A stretch of 64,000 nt of DNA from Dinghuibacter silviterrae (GCF_004366355.1 NZ_SODV01000001.1:2232001-2296000), one strand, 5' to 3'. Numbered from the stretch's first letter, positions 33,063-42,401 are shown. Numbers and translations: made by a program. Notes: a model not told the origin generated them from the letters alone.

Positions 33063-35435
33063 TTAATTATTCCTTTTCCTAAAAGGATTTATCCTTTGCC
33101 AAAAAGTTTTTTTTTGATCGGCGGGTGGGGACGTGTCTTTTTTCGTCTTGCCCTGGCGCTCGGCTTCCCGGAGGACGCGTTGTTCCTCGGGGTCGGGGTG
33201 GGATTCGGGCGCTACGTACTCGCTCTTGCCGGGAGCGACGGTATTGTAGTCACCGGCTTTGCCGTTGCTGTTTTCTTCGTCGTTGGATTCGTTGCCGTAC
33301 TGGCTGCCGAAGTTCTGGTAGTCGTATTGGGTATCGTTCTTGAGCGATGCGGGGATGTTGAAGTGTGCATTGGGGTCTATGCCGAGGGTTTTGTCGGCAT
33401 AGGCTTTTTGGAAAAAGTAGCCCCAGATCGGGAGGGCGATCCGGTTGCCTTCCCCCGTGATCTTCAGGAAGGGATCGTCAAAGCCGACCCAGGCGCCCGC
33501 TAAGAGCTGGGGAGTATAGCCGATATACCAAAGGTCTTTGTTGCCGTATTGAGCGCCGGTCTTACCCATGGTCCCTGTTTTACCGGCCATTTCTCCCTGA
33601 AGACCCAACACATTGCGGAGGCTGGCGCCCGTACCGAAGTCGACGACGCCTTGCATCATCCGGATCATGGTATACGCGGCTGCTTCGCTGATGACCTGTT
33701 TGCGGTCGGGGACAAAGGTCTGCAGTATGTTGCCGTTGCGGTCCTCGATACGCGAGAGGTAGATGGGTTTGACATTGACGCCGTACCCGGGGAACATGGT
33801 GTAGGCCCGCATCATTTCGTAGAGCGAAATGTCCCCTGCCCCTAAAGCCAGGGACGCGTAGGGCGGGAGCTTGGATTCGATACCGCATTGCTCGGCGAAG
33901 TGGATGATGGGCTGCGGCTGGAACTGGTTCATCAGGTAAACGGCGGGGGGATCGTAGGACCAGGCCAGGCAAACCTCCATCGGGCCGCCCTTGCCGTCGA
34001 TCTCCTTGCCGCCCATGCTGACGGGGCCCGCGGGGAGCATGGTTTCGGGTGTGTACCCGTTCTCCACCGCGTAGGTATACAATATAGGTTTGAACGTGGA
34101 CCCCACCTGCCGTTTGGTCTCGATGTTGGCGTGGTCGTACTTAAAGCGTTTAAAACCGGCGCCCCCCACCCAGGCCTTGACCTCGCCGGTGATGGGATCC
34201 ATGACCATAAAGGAACACTGGATGATCTCCTTGTGGTATTTGATGGAATCGTAAGGGGTCATGACGGTGTCCTTTTCCCGTTTGTCATTCCAGGCAAAGA
34301 CCTTCATGGGCACCTTTACAAAAAACGTTTTGCGGATGTCGGCTTCGGGTACCCCTGCGGATTCGAGGTTGTTCCAGCGGTCGCTTTGTTTCATGGCGGC
34401 CTCGATGATATTCTCATGACCCCTCCAGATGGCGCCGCTCCGGACTTCGGGCTGGGAGAAGTAGAGTTTTTGCAGATAGCTGAGCTGACGGCCCGCGGCT
34501 TCCTCAGCCGCCGTTTGCATACGGATGTTGATGGTGGTATAGACCTTCAGACCGTCCCGCAACAGGTCATACGGCTGGCCGTTGGCCTTCAGATGGTGTT
34601 TGCACCAATCTTTCAACTCGTCCTCCAGGTAGCTCCGGAAGTAAGGGGCGTACCCGTTGTTTTCATCCATGCGGATGTAGTTCAGCTGGATGGGGGCGCG
34701 TTTGGCTTCGGTGGCGGCCATGGGGCTGATGTACCCCGCGGCCGCCATGAGGTTGATCACCGTGTTGCGGCGGTTAAAGGCGGCGATGGGGTTGCGGCGG
34801 GGGTTATATAAGGTATTCCCCTTGAGCATGCCGATGAGTACAGCGGCTTCGTCCACGTTCAGCTCCGCGGGCTCCTTCTGGAAAAAGGTCCGGGCGGCGT
34901 TCCGGATGCCGTAGATGTTTTCCCCAAAGGACACCGTGTTCAGGTAAAGGGCAAGGATCTCGTTTTTGGTAAAGTTGCGCTCCAGCTTGACGGCGATGAT
35001 CCATTCCTTGATCTTTTGGGTGCTCCGGACGACAAAGTTGGTGGAGTAATTGGTAAAGAGGTTTTTGGCGAGCTGCTGGGTAATGGTGCTTCCGCCCCCG
35101 TCCCTGGCCAGGTGGAGGACGGCGCTCCCTAAACGATAGAAGTCGATCCCGGAGTGTTCGTAAAACCGTTTGTCTTCGGTGGCGATCAGGGCGTTGATGA
35201 CGTTGGGGGAGATGTCCTTGAACTCCACGTTGGTCCTGTCCTGGACATAGTACTTACCCATGGAGGTACCATCAGCGGCAATGACTTCGCTGGCTAAGGA
35301 CGCGGAAGGGTTCTCCAGCTCCGACAGGGAAGGCATACGCCCAAAGACACCCAGGTCGGCCAGCAGGATGAACAGAAAAAGCAAAGCCAGACCGATCAAA
35401 AAAACGCGCCACAGGAGGCGTACGGGAGTGGACAT
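33063..35435 (-). CDS. mrcA: Penicillin-binding protein 1A (GT51 + transpeptidase)
   Basis: A 790-residue bifunctional peptidoglycan synthase. One membrane helix (about 5-27), a GT51 domain (about 60-230; EDKRFYEHSGID, GGSTITQQLAKNLF), then the transpeptidase with STFK (nucleophile motif) and KTGT. The middle active-site motif is SYD where class A enzymes normally have SxN. The tail is Glu/Lys/Pro-rich and ends in basic residues. ATG 35435 is chosen because an exact -7 box (CAAAACTA on the plus strand, 35454-35461) lies 18 bases before it and excludes the longer frame from 35483. Confidence 0.92.
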   Translation of the reverse strand: MSTPVRLLWRVFLIGLALLFLFILLADLGVFGRMPSLSELENPSASLASEVIAADGTSMGKYYVQDRTNVEFKDISPNVINALIATEDKRFYEHSGIDFYRLGSAVLHLARDGGGSTITQQLAKNLFTNYSTNFVVRSTQKIKEWIIAVKLERNFTKNEILALYLNTVSFGENIYGIRNAARTFFQKEPAELNVDEAAVLIGMLKGNTLYNPRRNPIAAFNRRNTVINLMAAAGYISPMAATEAKRAPIQLNYIRMDENNGYAPYFRSYLEDELKDWCKHHLKANGQPYDLLRDGLKVYTTINIRMQTAAEEAAGRQLSYLQKLYFSQPEVRSGAIWRGHENIIEAAMKQSDRWNNLESAGVPEADIRKTFFVKVPMKVFAWNDKREKDTVMTPYDSIKYHKEIIQCSFMVMDPITGEVKAWVGGAGFKRFKYDHANIETKRQVGSTFKPILYTYAVENGYTPETMLPAGPVSMGGKEIDGKGGPMEVCLAWSYDPPAVYLMNQFQPQPIIHFAEQCGIESKLPPYASLALGAGDISLYEMMRAYTMFPGYGVNVKPIYLSRIEDRNGNILQTFVPDRKQVISEAAAYTMIRMMQGVVDFGTGASLRNVLGLQGEMAGKTGTMGKTGAQYGNKDLWYIGYTPQLLAGAWVGFDDPFLKITGEGNRIALPIWGYFFQKAYADKTLGIDPNAHFNIPASLKNDTQYDYQNFGSQYGNESNDEENSNGKAGDYNTVAPGKSEYVAPESHPDPEEQRVLREAERQGKTKKDTSPPADQKKTFWQRINPFRKRNN

Positions 35436-35453
35436 AGTGGGTTGTATTGTGTT

Positions 35454-35461
35454 CAAAACTA
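35454..35461 (-). promoter_or_regulatory. -7 box of the PBP1A promoter
   Basis: Reads TAGTTTTG on the minus strand, an exact TAnnTTTG match, 18 bases before ATG 35435. It decides the start codon of the PBP1A gene. Confidence 0.6.
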
Positions 35462-35488
35462 GGCAATCCGTTGCAAAAAGCATACCCG

Positions 35489-38476
35489 CTAATGGGTGGC
35501 CGGCATATTCTTAAGATAGGAGTTGATAAACGTCTCGTATTCGGTCAGGTTCTTCTTATTCCTCAGTACCATCAAATTATCCTGTGAAATAACGATAAAA
35601 CGATATTTGTCGGCCGACAGCCACGGCACTATTTCTTTGCCGGCGTTTTTCTGGAGGTCGAACTGATAGGCCAGGGCGTCCACGATGTTTTTGAAGGGAC
35701 CCAGTTTCAGGATGTTCATGCCGGGTTGGAAGAGGACCGTATCGATCGGAATGTCCTCCTGGTAGTGTACGTCCTGGTTATACCGGGAAAAGGCATTTTT
35801 GGCCTCGGAGGCGTACACCCCGGCGACATTCGTCATGACCACGAGGACGTAGTGTGGCGTCGACGGGTCGAACAGGTAGTTGTCGCTGTGCATACCCGCT
35901 ACGGCATTGTTGTTGACCTGTAAGCCCGACTTACCCGGTAGCGCGGCCGCTCCCGCGCCGGGCGCCTTCAACAGCGTGTCAGGTCTGTTGCCCAGCGCCC
36001 GGTGCAGGTCGGGTGGTGCTACAGGCGGTGCGGGTACGGCCACGGCGACGGCCGCCCCGGTATCGATGTGCAAAGAGTCTACCTTGTACCGGGTGATCTT
36101 CAGGTTGGTCAGGTAGGTCTCGATCTGCGTACGGCGACCCAGCACTTCCTTCAGTTTATTCGCCCGTGGTGTCACGGGGTCCTTGGGGAATTGAGCCGCA
36201 AGGTCGTTCAGGACCTTGATGGCCGAAGAGTCCTGCCGCTGGTGGGCATAATAGACGGCCTGGATGTACATGAGCTGCGGGGTCCAGTATTTCGTCCCAA
36301 ACAGGGAATCCGCCGACTTTTTTTCCGCCAGGGCGGCGTCATAGTTGCCGGCGATAAACTGGTCGTAAATATCTTTATAACGCCCGGTGGCGAGGTCGGC
36401 GGCGGTATCCTTCACGGGCGCGGCGGGTTTGCCGGCGGCGGGGTAACGCTTATGCAACAGCCCGAGGTAATAGTTTGCTTTTACCTCATCCCCCATCAGA
36501 TGGTAACAGACATAGAGGTCGTACAGCGCCTCTTCCTGTTTATAGGTGGGGTAACGCTGGTACAGCTCTTCCAGGACCTTGACGGCCGCCCGGTTGTCGC
36601 CCACTTCGTTTTTATACAGGTCTCCCAGCCGGAACAGGTGGTAGGCGACCGTATCGTTGGACGCAGCGAGCGCCTTTGGCGTCAGGGGGAGGTCGCTCAT
36701 CAATCCATCCATGGTCAGCACCAGGGGTTTGGCGCCCGCCTTTTTGGCCGCCGCCGTCAGGGCATCCTCCGTCGTATGGGGCTGGATGACTCCGCCGGGG
36801 CCGGCGGTGTTCATGGCGGACTGTCTGCGCCAGTTGTCGACGTTGGGGCGGTTTCCCCAGCGGCTTTGGAAGTCCGATGACCCGGAGGACCGGGCCGACT
36901 GGTTATAGAAATACCATTCCCCGTTCCCGGTCCCAAACAGATCGGAGGCGTTGAGTGAATCCCTGATACCGGTACTCCCGTAATAGTTCCCGTTGTTTTC
37001 TTCTTTCACCCCCTGGGCCTTTAACAACTGGTGAAGGAGATTTTTGACAAACGCCGTCCTTTCCGCTTCGGGCAGGGCGGCGATGCGTTGCAGGCTGTCT
37101 TCCCGTTCCACCCGGAGGATACTGACAAGGACGCGGTCGTAGAGTGCTTTGTCCTTGGCCAGGACGGGGATCTGGTCGCGCAGGTTCGGGTCGGTCAGGA
37201 TGAGGCTGTCGTACGCCGTGGCGACGATCTTATAGTTGCCCTGGGTTTTGCCTATATCGCTCATCAGCAGATAGGCCTGGTTGCGGACACCGCCTTTACC
37301 GCCGTTGCGGGCGCTGAGGTCCAGGAAGTGAAGGGCTTCGGTGGTATCGGGTTGCTGCAGGGCCAGACGCGCGGCGGACAGGTAGAGGATGTCCCGGAAG
37401 GGCGCGAACCGGTCCCTGTCCGCCAGCCGGAGCAGGGCGGCAATGGTTTGGGGGATCGTTTGTTTATCGTTCCCTTGTCCCAGGAGCGCGCGGTACAAAC
37501 GCGCATAAATGTCGATGCGGGGATCGGTGCTCTGTTCGATGGCTTTGGAATACCATTTCCCGGCCGCGGCGCTTTGGTGGCAAAGTTCGTACAACTGGGC
37601 CAGCAGGTAGTCCCAGCGTGCCTGGTCGGCCTGGCTGGCGGCGTTCGGGAGCGCGCGTTCCAGGTACACGGCCGTGGAATCCCAGATACCCTGGCAGTAA
37701 AACCAATAGGCTTCCTGCTCGGCCAGGGCCGGCTGGAGCCTGGGTGGGAACTGCGGATCCGACCGGAGCAGGCTGATCAGCCCCGCTGCCTGGGCGTATT
37801 TTCCCTGTTCGGTATAACTCCGGACCTGCCAGATCAGCCCGTCGTTCCGGCTGGGCGGACGGTTGAAGGCCTCGTGCCATATCTTCCGGTTCTCGGGATT
37901 GACGATCGAGACCTGTCCGTTTTTGGCCTGGGTACCCGTCCCGATGGGAATATGGTAGTCACCCTCTTCTTTTACATAGAAGTGATAGTTCAGAAACTCC
38001 AGGATCCGGTCCGCCGAGTCGAATTTTGTTTCCAGGAAAAAGGCCTGGCCGATCAACAGGTACAGGTTGTCGATCCAACCGTTGCGCAGGTCATGGAGGA
38101 CGATCCCCGCGGTGCATTTATAAATGACCGAGTCCAGTTGTATGCGTTCGCGTTTCGTATCCTCCAACGCGTAGCCGTAAAAAGAAATCAGCCGGGTAAG
38201 GTCGTCCTGGTGTTCTTCCCGGCACCGGGCCAGGACCTGGAGGATTTTCTGGTGGGCGTTGAAATAATAGTTGTAGTGCGTGACCGTCCCCTGGACGAAC
38301 CGGCGAAAGGCGGTGTTTTTGGTGGACGTACTTTTTTCGGAAGCGAGGGTTTTGTTTTCGAAGGCCGCCGGTTTGTGGAGCGGAAGATCGTAGCCGGCCT
38401 GGGCATGCGTGAGCATGGGCGTCAGCAAGATAAGCAGACACCTGGCCATGAGGCCCAGACGTTGGTGAAATGACAT
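35489..38476 (-). CDS. sprE: PorW/SprE-like TPR protein of the type IX secretion system
   Basis: A 995-residue exported protein (signal peptide about 8-27, ending THAQA) made largely of helical TPR-like repeats, with a low-complexity Ala/Pro stretch near 820-860 and a conserved C-terminal domain (about 885-995; VLVVMTNVAGVYASEAKNAF, ending in a KNLTEYETF motif) as in SprE/PorW. In Flavobacterium and Porphyromonas this lipoprotein is needed for type IX secretion and gliding. No clear lipobox is visible at the chosen start. Met1 at 38476 is preferred over an extension at 38500. The T9SS assignment rests on the C-terminal domain and is moderately sure. Confidence 0.7.
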   Translation of the reverse strand: MSFHQRLGLMARCLLILLTPMLTHAQAGYDLPLHKPAAFENKTLASEKSTSTKNTAFRRFVQGTVTHYNYYFNAHQKILQVLARCREEHQDDLTRLISFYGYALEDTKRERIQLDSVIYKCTAGIVLHDLRNGWIDNLYLLIGQAFFLETKFDSADRILEFLNYHFYVKEEGDYHIPIGTGTQAKNGQVSIVNPENRKIWHEAFNRPPSRNDGLIWQVRSYTEQGKYAQAAGLISLLRSDPQFPPRLQPALAEQEAYWFYCQGIWDSTAVYLERALPNAASQADQARWDYLLAQLYELCHQSAAAGKWYSKAIEQSTDPRIDIYARLYRALLGQGNDKQTIPQTIAALLRLADRDRFAPFRDILYLSAARLALQQPDTTEALHFLDLSARNGGKGGVRNQAYLLMSDIGKTQGNYKIVATAYDSLILTDPNLRDQIPVLAKDKALYDRVLVSILRVEREDSLQRIAALPEAERTAFVKNLLHQLLKAQGVKEENNGNYYGSTGIRDSLNASDLFGTGNGEWYFYNQSARSSGSSDFQSRWGNRPNVDNWRRQSAMNTAGPGGVIQPHTTEDALTAAAKKAGAKPLVLTMDGLMSDLPLTPKALAASNDTVAYHLFRLGDLYKNEVGDNRAAVKVLEELYQRYPTYKQEEALYDLYVCYHLMGDEVKANYYLGLLHKRYPAAGKPAAPVKDTAADLATGRYKDIYDQFIAGNYDAALAEKKSADSLFGTKYWTPQLMYIQAVYYAHQRQDSSAIKVLNDLAAQFPKDPVTPRANKLKEVLGRRTQIETYLTNLKITRYKVDSLHIDTGAAVAVAVPAPPVAPPDLHRALGNRPDTLLKAPGAGAAALPGKSGLQVNNNAVAGMHSDNYLFDPSTPHYVLVVMTNVAGVYASEAKNAFSRYNQDVHYQEDIPIDTVLFQPGMNILKLGPFKNIVDALAYQFDLQKNAGKEIVPWLSADKYRFIVISQDNLMVLRNKKNLTEYETFINSYLKNMPATH

Positions 38477-38499
38477 GCCTTTTATAACTGCAAACAACA

Positions 38500-38511
38500 C
38501 AAAATATTTTG
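38500..38511. promoter_or_regulatory. Palindrome in the divergent sprE/coiled-coil spacer
   Basis: CAAAATATTTTG is a perfect 12-base palindrome in the 89-base divergent spacer. Its right arm resembles a -7 box on the minus strand for the SprE-like gene. Confidence 0.25.
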
Positions 38512-38540
38512 AAGATGGCCCTTTTTTTGCGACAACAGGC

Positions 38541-38548
38541 TAATTTTA
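38541..38548 (+). promoter_or_regulatory. Possible -7 box before the coiled-coil gene
   Basis: TAATTTTA, 17 bases before ATG 38566, is identical to the boxes proposed for glgB and ppc. Confidence 0.35.
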
Positions 38549-38565
38549 GGTCGAAAACCCCCAAT

Positions 38566-38961
38566 ATGGCCCTATTTGACGGCAACAAAACCCTTAAGCG
38601 TTTACAGAACAGGTACCGGTTGGTCATCATGAATGACGATACCTACGAGGAGGTGATCACTTTTAAGTTGACACGGATGAGCGTTTATGTGGCTTTGAGC
38701 ACGATTTTTGTTATCTTGATAGGCCTGACGGTGGCGCTGGTGTCTTTTACCAACTTAAAGTATTATCTTCCGGGCTACGGGAACCCGAGTGAACGGAGGG
38801 AATACATCCAGCTCAAATACCGTACGGATTCCCTGGAAAGGGAGATGCAGATGAAGGACCAATACCTGGAATCGATCAAGAAAGTATTGGTGGGTGGGGT
38901 AGTGGAAAACCGCGATACGACGGCATTGAAGATGCCGTCGGTCGAGAAGTCTGATGATTAA
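38566..38961 (+). CDS. Single-pass membrane protein with coiled coil, bactofilin neighbour
   Basis: A 131-residue protein: short cytoplasmic N-terminus, one membrane segment (about residues 37-59, MSVYVALSTIFVILIGLTVALVSF region), then a periplasmic coiled coil (about 75-110). The N-terminal layout resembles the start of M23 peptidases that accompany bactofilins, but the peptidase domain is missing. ATG 38566 is preferred over 38509, which precedes the -7 box. The bactofilin gene begins 13 bases later, so a role as its membrane partner is likely by context. Confidence 0.7.
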   Translation: MALFDGNKTLKRLQNRYRLVIMNDDTYEEVITFKLTRMSVYVALSTIFVILIGLTVALVSFTNLKYYLPGYGNPSERREYIQLKYRTDSLEREMQMKDQYLESIKKVLVGGVVENRDTTALKMPSVEKSDD

Positions 38962-38974
38962 CCGGCAGCTCTAA

Positions 38975-39439
38975 ATGCGCATAAACATGTTTACATCCAA
39001 ATCCAAAGAAAACAGCTCCGTCCCGGAATCCTCCGCTCCGGCAAAAGTAGGTGCCAGCATCATCGCTAGCGGCACCGTCATCAAAGGCGACATCGAATGC
39101 TCCGGCGACATCCGGATCGACGGCACCCTCAAGGGGAACGTACACGCTACCAACAAGGTCTTTATCGGTACCGAAGGCCTGGTGGAAGGCGACATCCATT
39201 GTGTCAATGCCGACATCCTCGGGAAGGTCCAGGGGAAGGTCACCGTCAAGGACCTGCTCAACATCCGCGGCAAGGCCCATGTCAAGGGCGACCTTTTCAC
39301 GGGCAAGCTCCAGGTGGAACCCTCCGCTTCCTTCAATGGCAATTGCCATATGGCCGGAAGTACGACGGTAGCCGCTTTACCGGGCGCCTCCGCCGTGAAG
39401 GTCGGGGAGGACGAACCCGAATATGCCGAAGCAGAATAA
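38975..39439 (+). CDS. Bactofilin (polymer-forming cytoskeletal protein)
   Basis: A 154-residue protein with a disordered N-terminus and a central right-handed beta-helix (about 28-125) of repeated G-x-I/V patterns (SGTVIKGDIECSGDIRIDG, VEGDIHCVNADILGKVQGKV). Bactofilins polymerise without nucleotide and organise cell-wall enzymes. Two starts are possible (38975 and 38987). It overlaps atpZ by 17 bases, an arrangement common in Bacteroidota. Confidence 0.9.
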   Translation: MRINMFTSKSKENSSVPESSAPAKVGASIIASGTVIKGDIECSGDIRIDGTLKGNVHATNKVFIGTEGLVEGDIHCVNADILGKVQGKVTVKDLLNIRGKAHVKGDLFTGKLQVEPSASFNGNCHMAGSTTVAALPGASAVKVGEDEPEYAEAE

Positions 39440-39629
39440 TAAGTCTCTCCTGCAATATGCCGGCCTGGCGACCCAGCTCTTCGTAGCGTTGGGTCTAGGT
39501 GTTTATATAGGTATAAAAGTGGACCACTGGGCTCACTGGAAGACGCCTATTGCCACCTGGCTGCTTCCTCTCCTCATCCTCGTAGGAATCCTGGTCCGCC
39601 TGGTCCGGGATACAGGTACGGGAAAATAG
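39423..39629 (+). CDS. atpZ: AtpZ/AtpI-family small membrane protein
   Basis: A 68-residue protein with two membrane segments (about 10-30 and 44-62) separated by IKVDHWAHWKTP, the arrangement of AtpZ, which forms a magnesium/calcium channel complex with AtpI and aids ATP synthase assembly. Overlaps the bactofilin gene end. Confidence 0.78.
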   Translation: MPKQNNKSLLQYAGLATQLFVALGLGVYIGIKVDHWAHWKTPIATWLLPLLILVGILVRLVRDTGTGK

Positions 39630-39644
39630 TCGCATATTGCAGGT

Positions 39645-40028
39645 ATGAAACGTTTTATACTGCTGAGCCTCCTCCTGTTTGTCATAGTCAATGGTGTCAT
39701 TGTGCTGCTCCGGACGCGCCTGCCCGGTTGGAACGTGGCGGTCGATCCCCTGGAGTACGGCAATGCCTGGCTGTTTGTCATTACGATGCTGGCGTTTGCC
39801 CTCGAAGTAAAGGGTGTACGTCAGGCCAACTCTTATGCATTCTTCCGGTTCGTATACACCGGGATGCTCCTGAAATTGTTCCTGTCCGCGGGGGTCGTAC
39901 TTTTGTATGCACTCATAGACCGCGCCGTCCTCAGCAAGGGGGTGGTGTTGTCGTGGCTGGTGATGTACATCGGTTATACGGGCATTGAAGTCAAGGAACT
40001 CGTCCGTGCCGGAAAAGTGAAACAGTAA
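39645..40028 (+). CDS. Four-helix membrane protein, AtpI-like position
   Basis: A 127-residue protein with four membrane segments and charged ends. It resembles the ATP synthase subunit I-like gene that follows atpZ in Bacteroidota, but I see no decisive motif. The F0F1 genes that usually follow (atpB onward) are not here; a SprT-like gene comes instead, its start overlapping this stop (TAATG). Confidence 0.6.
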   Translation: MKRFILLSLLLFVIVNGVIVLLRTRLPGWNVAVDPLEYGNAWLFVITMLAFALEVKGVRQANSYAFFRFVYTGMLLKLFLSAGVVLLYALIDRAVLSKGVVLSWLVMYIGYTGIEVKELVRAGKVKQ

Positions 40029-40651
40029 TGGCAAAATCGGAAGCCCCGCTCGAAGCATTGGCAGACTATCTGCCCCCGGGGACGTATGAACACGTCGTGG
40101 ATTATCTGCACCGGTACAAGGTACACCTGACCGTGTCCCGTCAACGGGCTTCCGTCTTAGGAGACTATCGCAACGCCACCGCCGACCGGCACCACCGCAT
40201 CAGCGTTAACGGCAACCTCAACCGTTACGCCTTTTTGATCACCCTTCTTCACGAACTGGCCCACCTCCTCACCTTTGATCGTTTCGGACATACGGTGTCC
40301 GCGCACGGCAAAGAGTGGAAGGCCGAGTTTGGCCGTCTGCTCGCGCAGTTTTTGCAGCATCATGTTTTCCCCCCGGATATACACAAGGCACTCTCCGCAA
40401 GCCTGCGCAACCCGGCCGCCAGCAGTTGCGCCGACGACGACCTGATGCGGGTGTTGCGCAAATACGATCCCGTGGACGAGCGCCACGCGCTGGTCGAGGA
40501 GCTCGCCGAGGGGACGTTGTTCCGTACCCGCGACGGAAGGGTTTTTCGCAGGGAAAAAGTGGTGCGGAAACGCATCCGGTGCATTGAAGTACCGTCGGAA
40601 AAAGTATACCTGTTCAGCCCGATTTATGAGGTGGAGCCCCTAGAGCGTTAG
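40028..40651 (+). CDS. SprT-like putative zinc metallopeptidase
   Basis: A 207-residue protein with LLHELAHLLTF (HExxH zinc motif, about residues 77-81) and HGKEWKAEF a few residues later, the SprT-like pattern. The C-terminal third is basic and lacks an obvious zinc ribbon. Eukaryotic relatives cleave DNA-protein crosslinks; the bacterial role is unclear. It overlaps the convergent GNAT gene by 12 bases. Confidence 0.75.
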   Translation: MAKSEAPLEALADYLPPGTYEHVVDYLHRYKVHLTVSRQRASVLGDYRNATADRHHRISVNGNLNRYAFLITLLHELAHLLTFDRFGHTVSAHGKEWKAEFGRLLAQFLQHHVFPPDIHKALSASLRNPAASSCADDDLMRVLRKYDPVDERHALVEELAEGTLFRTRDGRVFRREKVVRKRIRCIEVPSEKVYLFSPIYEVEPLER

Positions 40652-41152
40652 CAGCATCCACCGGTCGCACCCGAAGTGTCCCGTGTTCCCCATAGGGCCG
40701 TCCAGGTACTGAAATCCAAAACGCTCGTAGACGGAAAGCGCCTGGCTCAGCTCCGGCATGGATTCCAGGTAGACCCGGCGGTAACCCATCGCGCGCGCCT
40801 GTTCCAGACAACGCTGGATGAGACGGCCACCCAGGCCCTGGCCCCGCGCTTCGGGGCGGAGGTACATTTTGCAGAGTTCGCAGGTGTCGGGAGGGAGACC
40901 CTCCGAGGGATAGATGCCGGCGCCGCCGAGAAGCAGGGCGGCTGTCGCCGCAGCGCTGCCGGCCGTCGCGCTCTCTGCCACGAAAAAGCACGCCCCCGCC
41001 CTCTGGAAGAGCTCATACAAATGATCCGTAGTCGGATCGAAGTAGACCGTTCCGGGCTTGTTCGCGCCAAACTCCGCGAGGGCGTTCCGCACGATCAGGG
41101 CCAGGGGCGCATTGTCCCCCGGCTGGATGTCACGAATGTGGATGTCGGGCAT
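40640..41152 (-). CDS. GNAT-family N-acetyltransferase
   Basis: A 170-residue acetyltransferase. The acetyl-CoA loop RPEARGQGLGGRLIQRCLEQA (motif A, near residues 96-116, quoted in part: RGQGLGGRL) and the late strand YERFGFQYLDGPM are typical. The substrate is unknown. Encoded 22 bases after sucC on the same strand, possibly read from its transcript. Confidence 0.85.
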   Translation of the reverse strand: MPDIHIRDIQPGDNAPLALIVRNALAEFGANKPGTVYFDPTTDHLYELFQRAGACFFVAESATAGSAAATAALLLGGAGIYPSEGLPPDTCELCKMYLRPEARGQGLGGRLIQRCLEQARAMGYRRVYLESMPELSQALSVYERFGFQYLDGPMGNTGHFGCDRWMLLTL

Positions 41153-41174
41153 AAAAAACGATGGCCCGCCGCGG

Positions 41175-42386
41175 CTAGGCCACGGCCTTGTTCACCAACT
41201 GAGCGGCTTCGCTCAGGAGGATGGCGGACTCTACCTTCAGCCCGCTTTCGTCGATGAGCTTTTTGGCTTCCTCGGCGTTAGTGCCCTGGAGGCGGACGAT
41301 GATCGGAATGTTGATGTTCCCGAGCTTCTGGTAGGCGTCGATGACCCCCTGGGCCACCCGGTCGCAACGTACGATCCCGCCAAAGATATTGATCAGGATG
41401 GCCTTTACTTTCGGGTCTTTCAGGATGATGCGGAAACCTGCCTCGACGGTCTGGGCATTGGCGGAACCGCCTACGTCCAGGAAGTTCGCGGGTTCGCCGC
41501 CGCTGAGCTTGATCATGTCCATGGTGGCCATGGCCAGACCGGCGCCGTTGACCATACAGCCTACGTTCCCGTCCAGTTTGACAAAGTTCAGGTTGTATTT
41601 GCCGGCCTCGACTTCGGTAGGATCTTCCTCGGTGATGTCGCGAAGGCTGGAGAGGTCGGGGTGACGCATCAGGGCGTTGTCGTCCAGGTTCATCTTACAA
41701 TCCACGGCGATGATTTTCTCGTCGCTGGTCTTGAAGAGGGGGTTGATTTCCACCATGGCGCAGTCCAGCCCGATGTAGGCATTGTACAGGTTGGTGACGA
41801 ATTTCACGCAGGATTTGAAGGCTTCCCCGCTCAATCCCAGGTTAAAGGCGATCTTCCGGGCCTGGAAGGGCAGGAGGCCGCCGCCGGGGTGAACCCATTC
41901 CTTAAAGATTTTGTCCGGGGACTTGTGGGCGACTTCTTCTATATCCATACCCCCTTCGGTGGAGTACATCACGACGTTTTGTTTCTTACCGCGGTCCAGG
42001 AGGATGGACAGGTAAAATTCCTTGATGGGGTTGGGGCCTTCGTAGTAAACATCCTGCGCAACGAAGACCTTGTTAACCACCTTCCCGTGAGGGCCGGTCT
42101 GGATGGTTACCAGGGTACCGCCCAGGATGTTCTGGGCGATCTCTTTTATTTGTTCCGCATTCTTCCCTACGGCCACCCCGCGTTGCTCGGAACCGACGAT
42201 CTTGCCTTTACCGCGGCCGCCCGCGTGGATCTGGGCCTTGACTACCGCGAAATTGCTGCCGTATAATGTCTTGATCTGGCGGTAAGCCTCCTCGGCTTCC
42301 TGGGGGGTGCTGCACGCAAATCCTTCCTGGACGGGGACACTATATTTCTTCAGTAACTCTTTCGCCTGGTATTCGTGTAGGTTCAT
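41175..42386 (-). CDS. sucC: Succinyl-CoA synthetase, beta subunit
   Basis: A 403-residue subunit of the TCA-cycle enzyme making ATP or GTP from succinyl-CoA. N-terminal ATP-grasp (MNLHEYQAKELLKKYSVPV, AGGRGKGK) and the C-terminal domain with NIFGGIVRCDRVAQGV. sucD is not adjacent. A TATCTTCG box at 42402-42409 (minus strand) lies 15 bases before its ATG and mirrors the box of the divergent purine nucleoside phosphorylase gene. Confidence 0.95.
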   Translation of the reverse strand: MNLHEYQAKELLKKYSVPVQEGFACSTPQEAEEAYRQIKTLYGSNFAVVKAQIHAGGRGKGKIVGSEQRGVAVGKNAEQIKEIAQNILGGTLVTIQTGPHGKVVNKVFVAQDVYYEGPNPIKEFYLSILLDRGKKQNVVMYSTEGGMDIEEVAHKSPDKIFKEWVHPGGGLLPFQARKIAFNLGLSGEAFKSCVKFVTNLYNAYIGLDCAMVEINPLFKTSDEKIIAVDCKMNLDDNALMRHPDLSSLRDITEEDPTEVEAGKYNLNFVKLDGNVGCMVNGAGLAMATMDMIKLSGGEPANFLDVGGSANAQTVEAGFRIILKDPKVKAILINIFGGIVRCDRVAQGVIDAYQKLGNINIPIIVRLQGTNAEEAKKLIDESGLKVESAILLSEAAQLVNKAVA

Positions 42387-42401
42387 ACGAAAAAATTTTG
42401 G

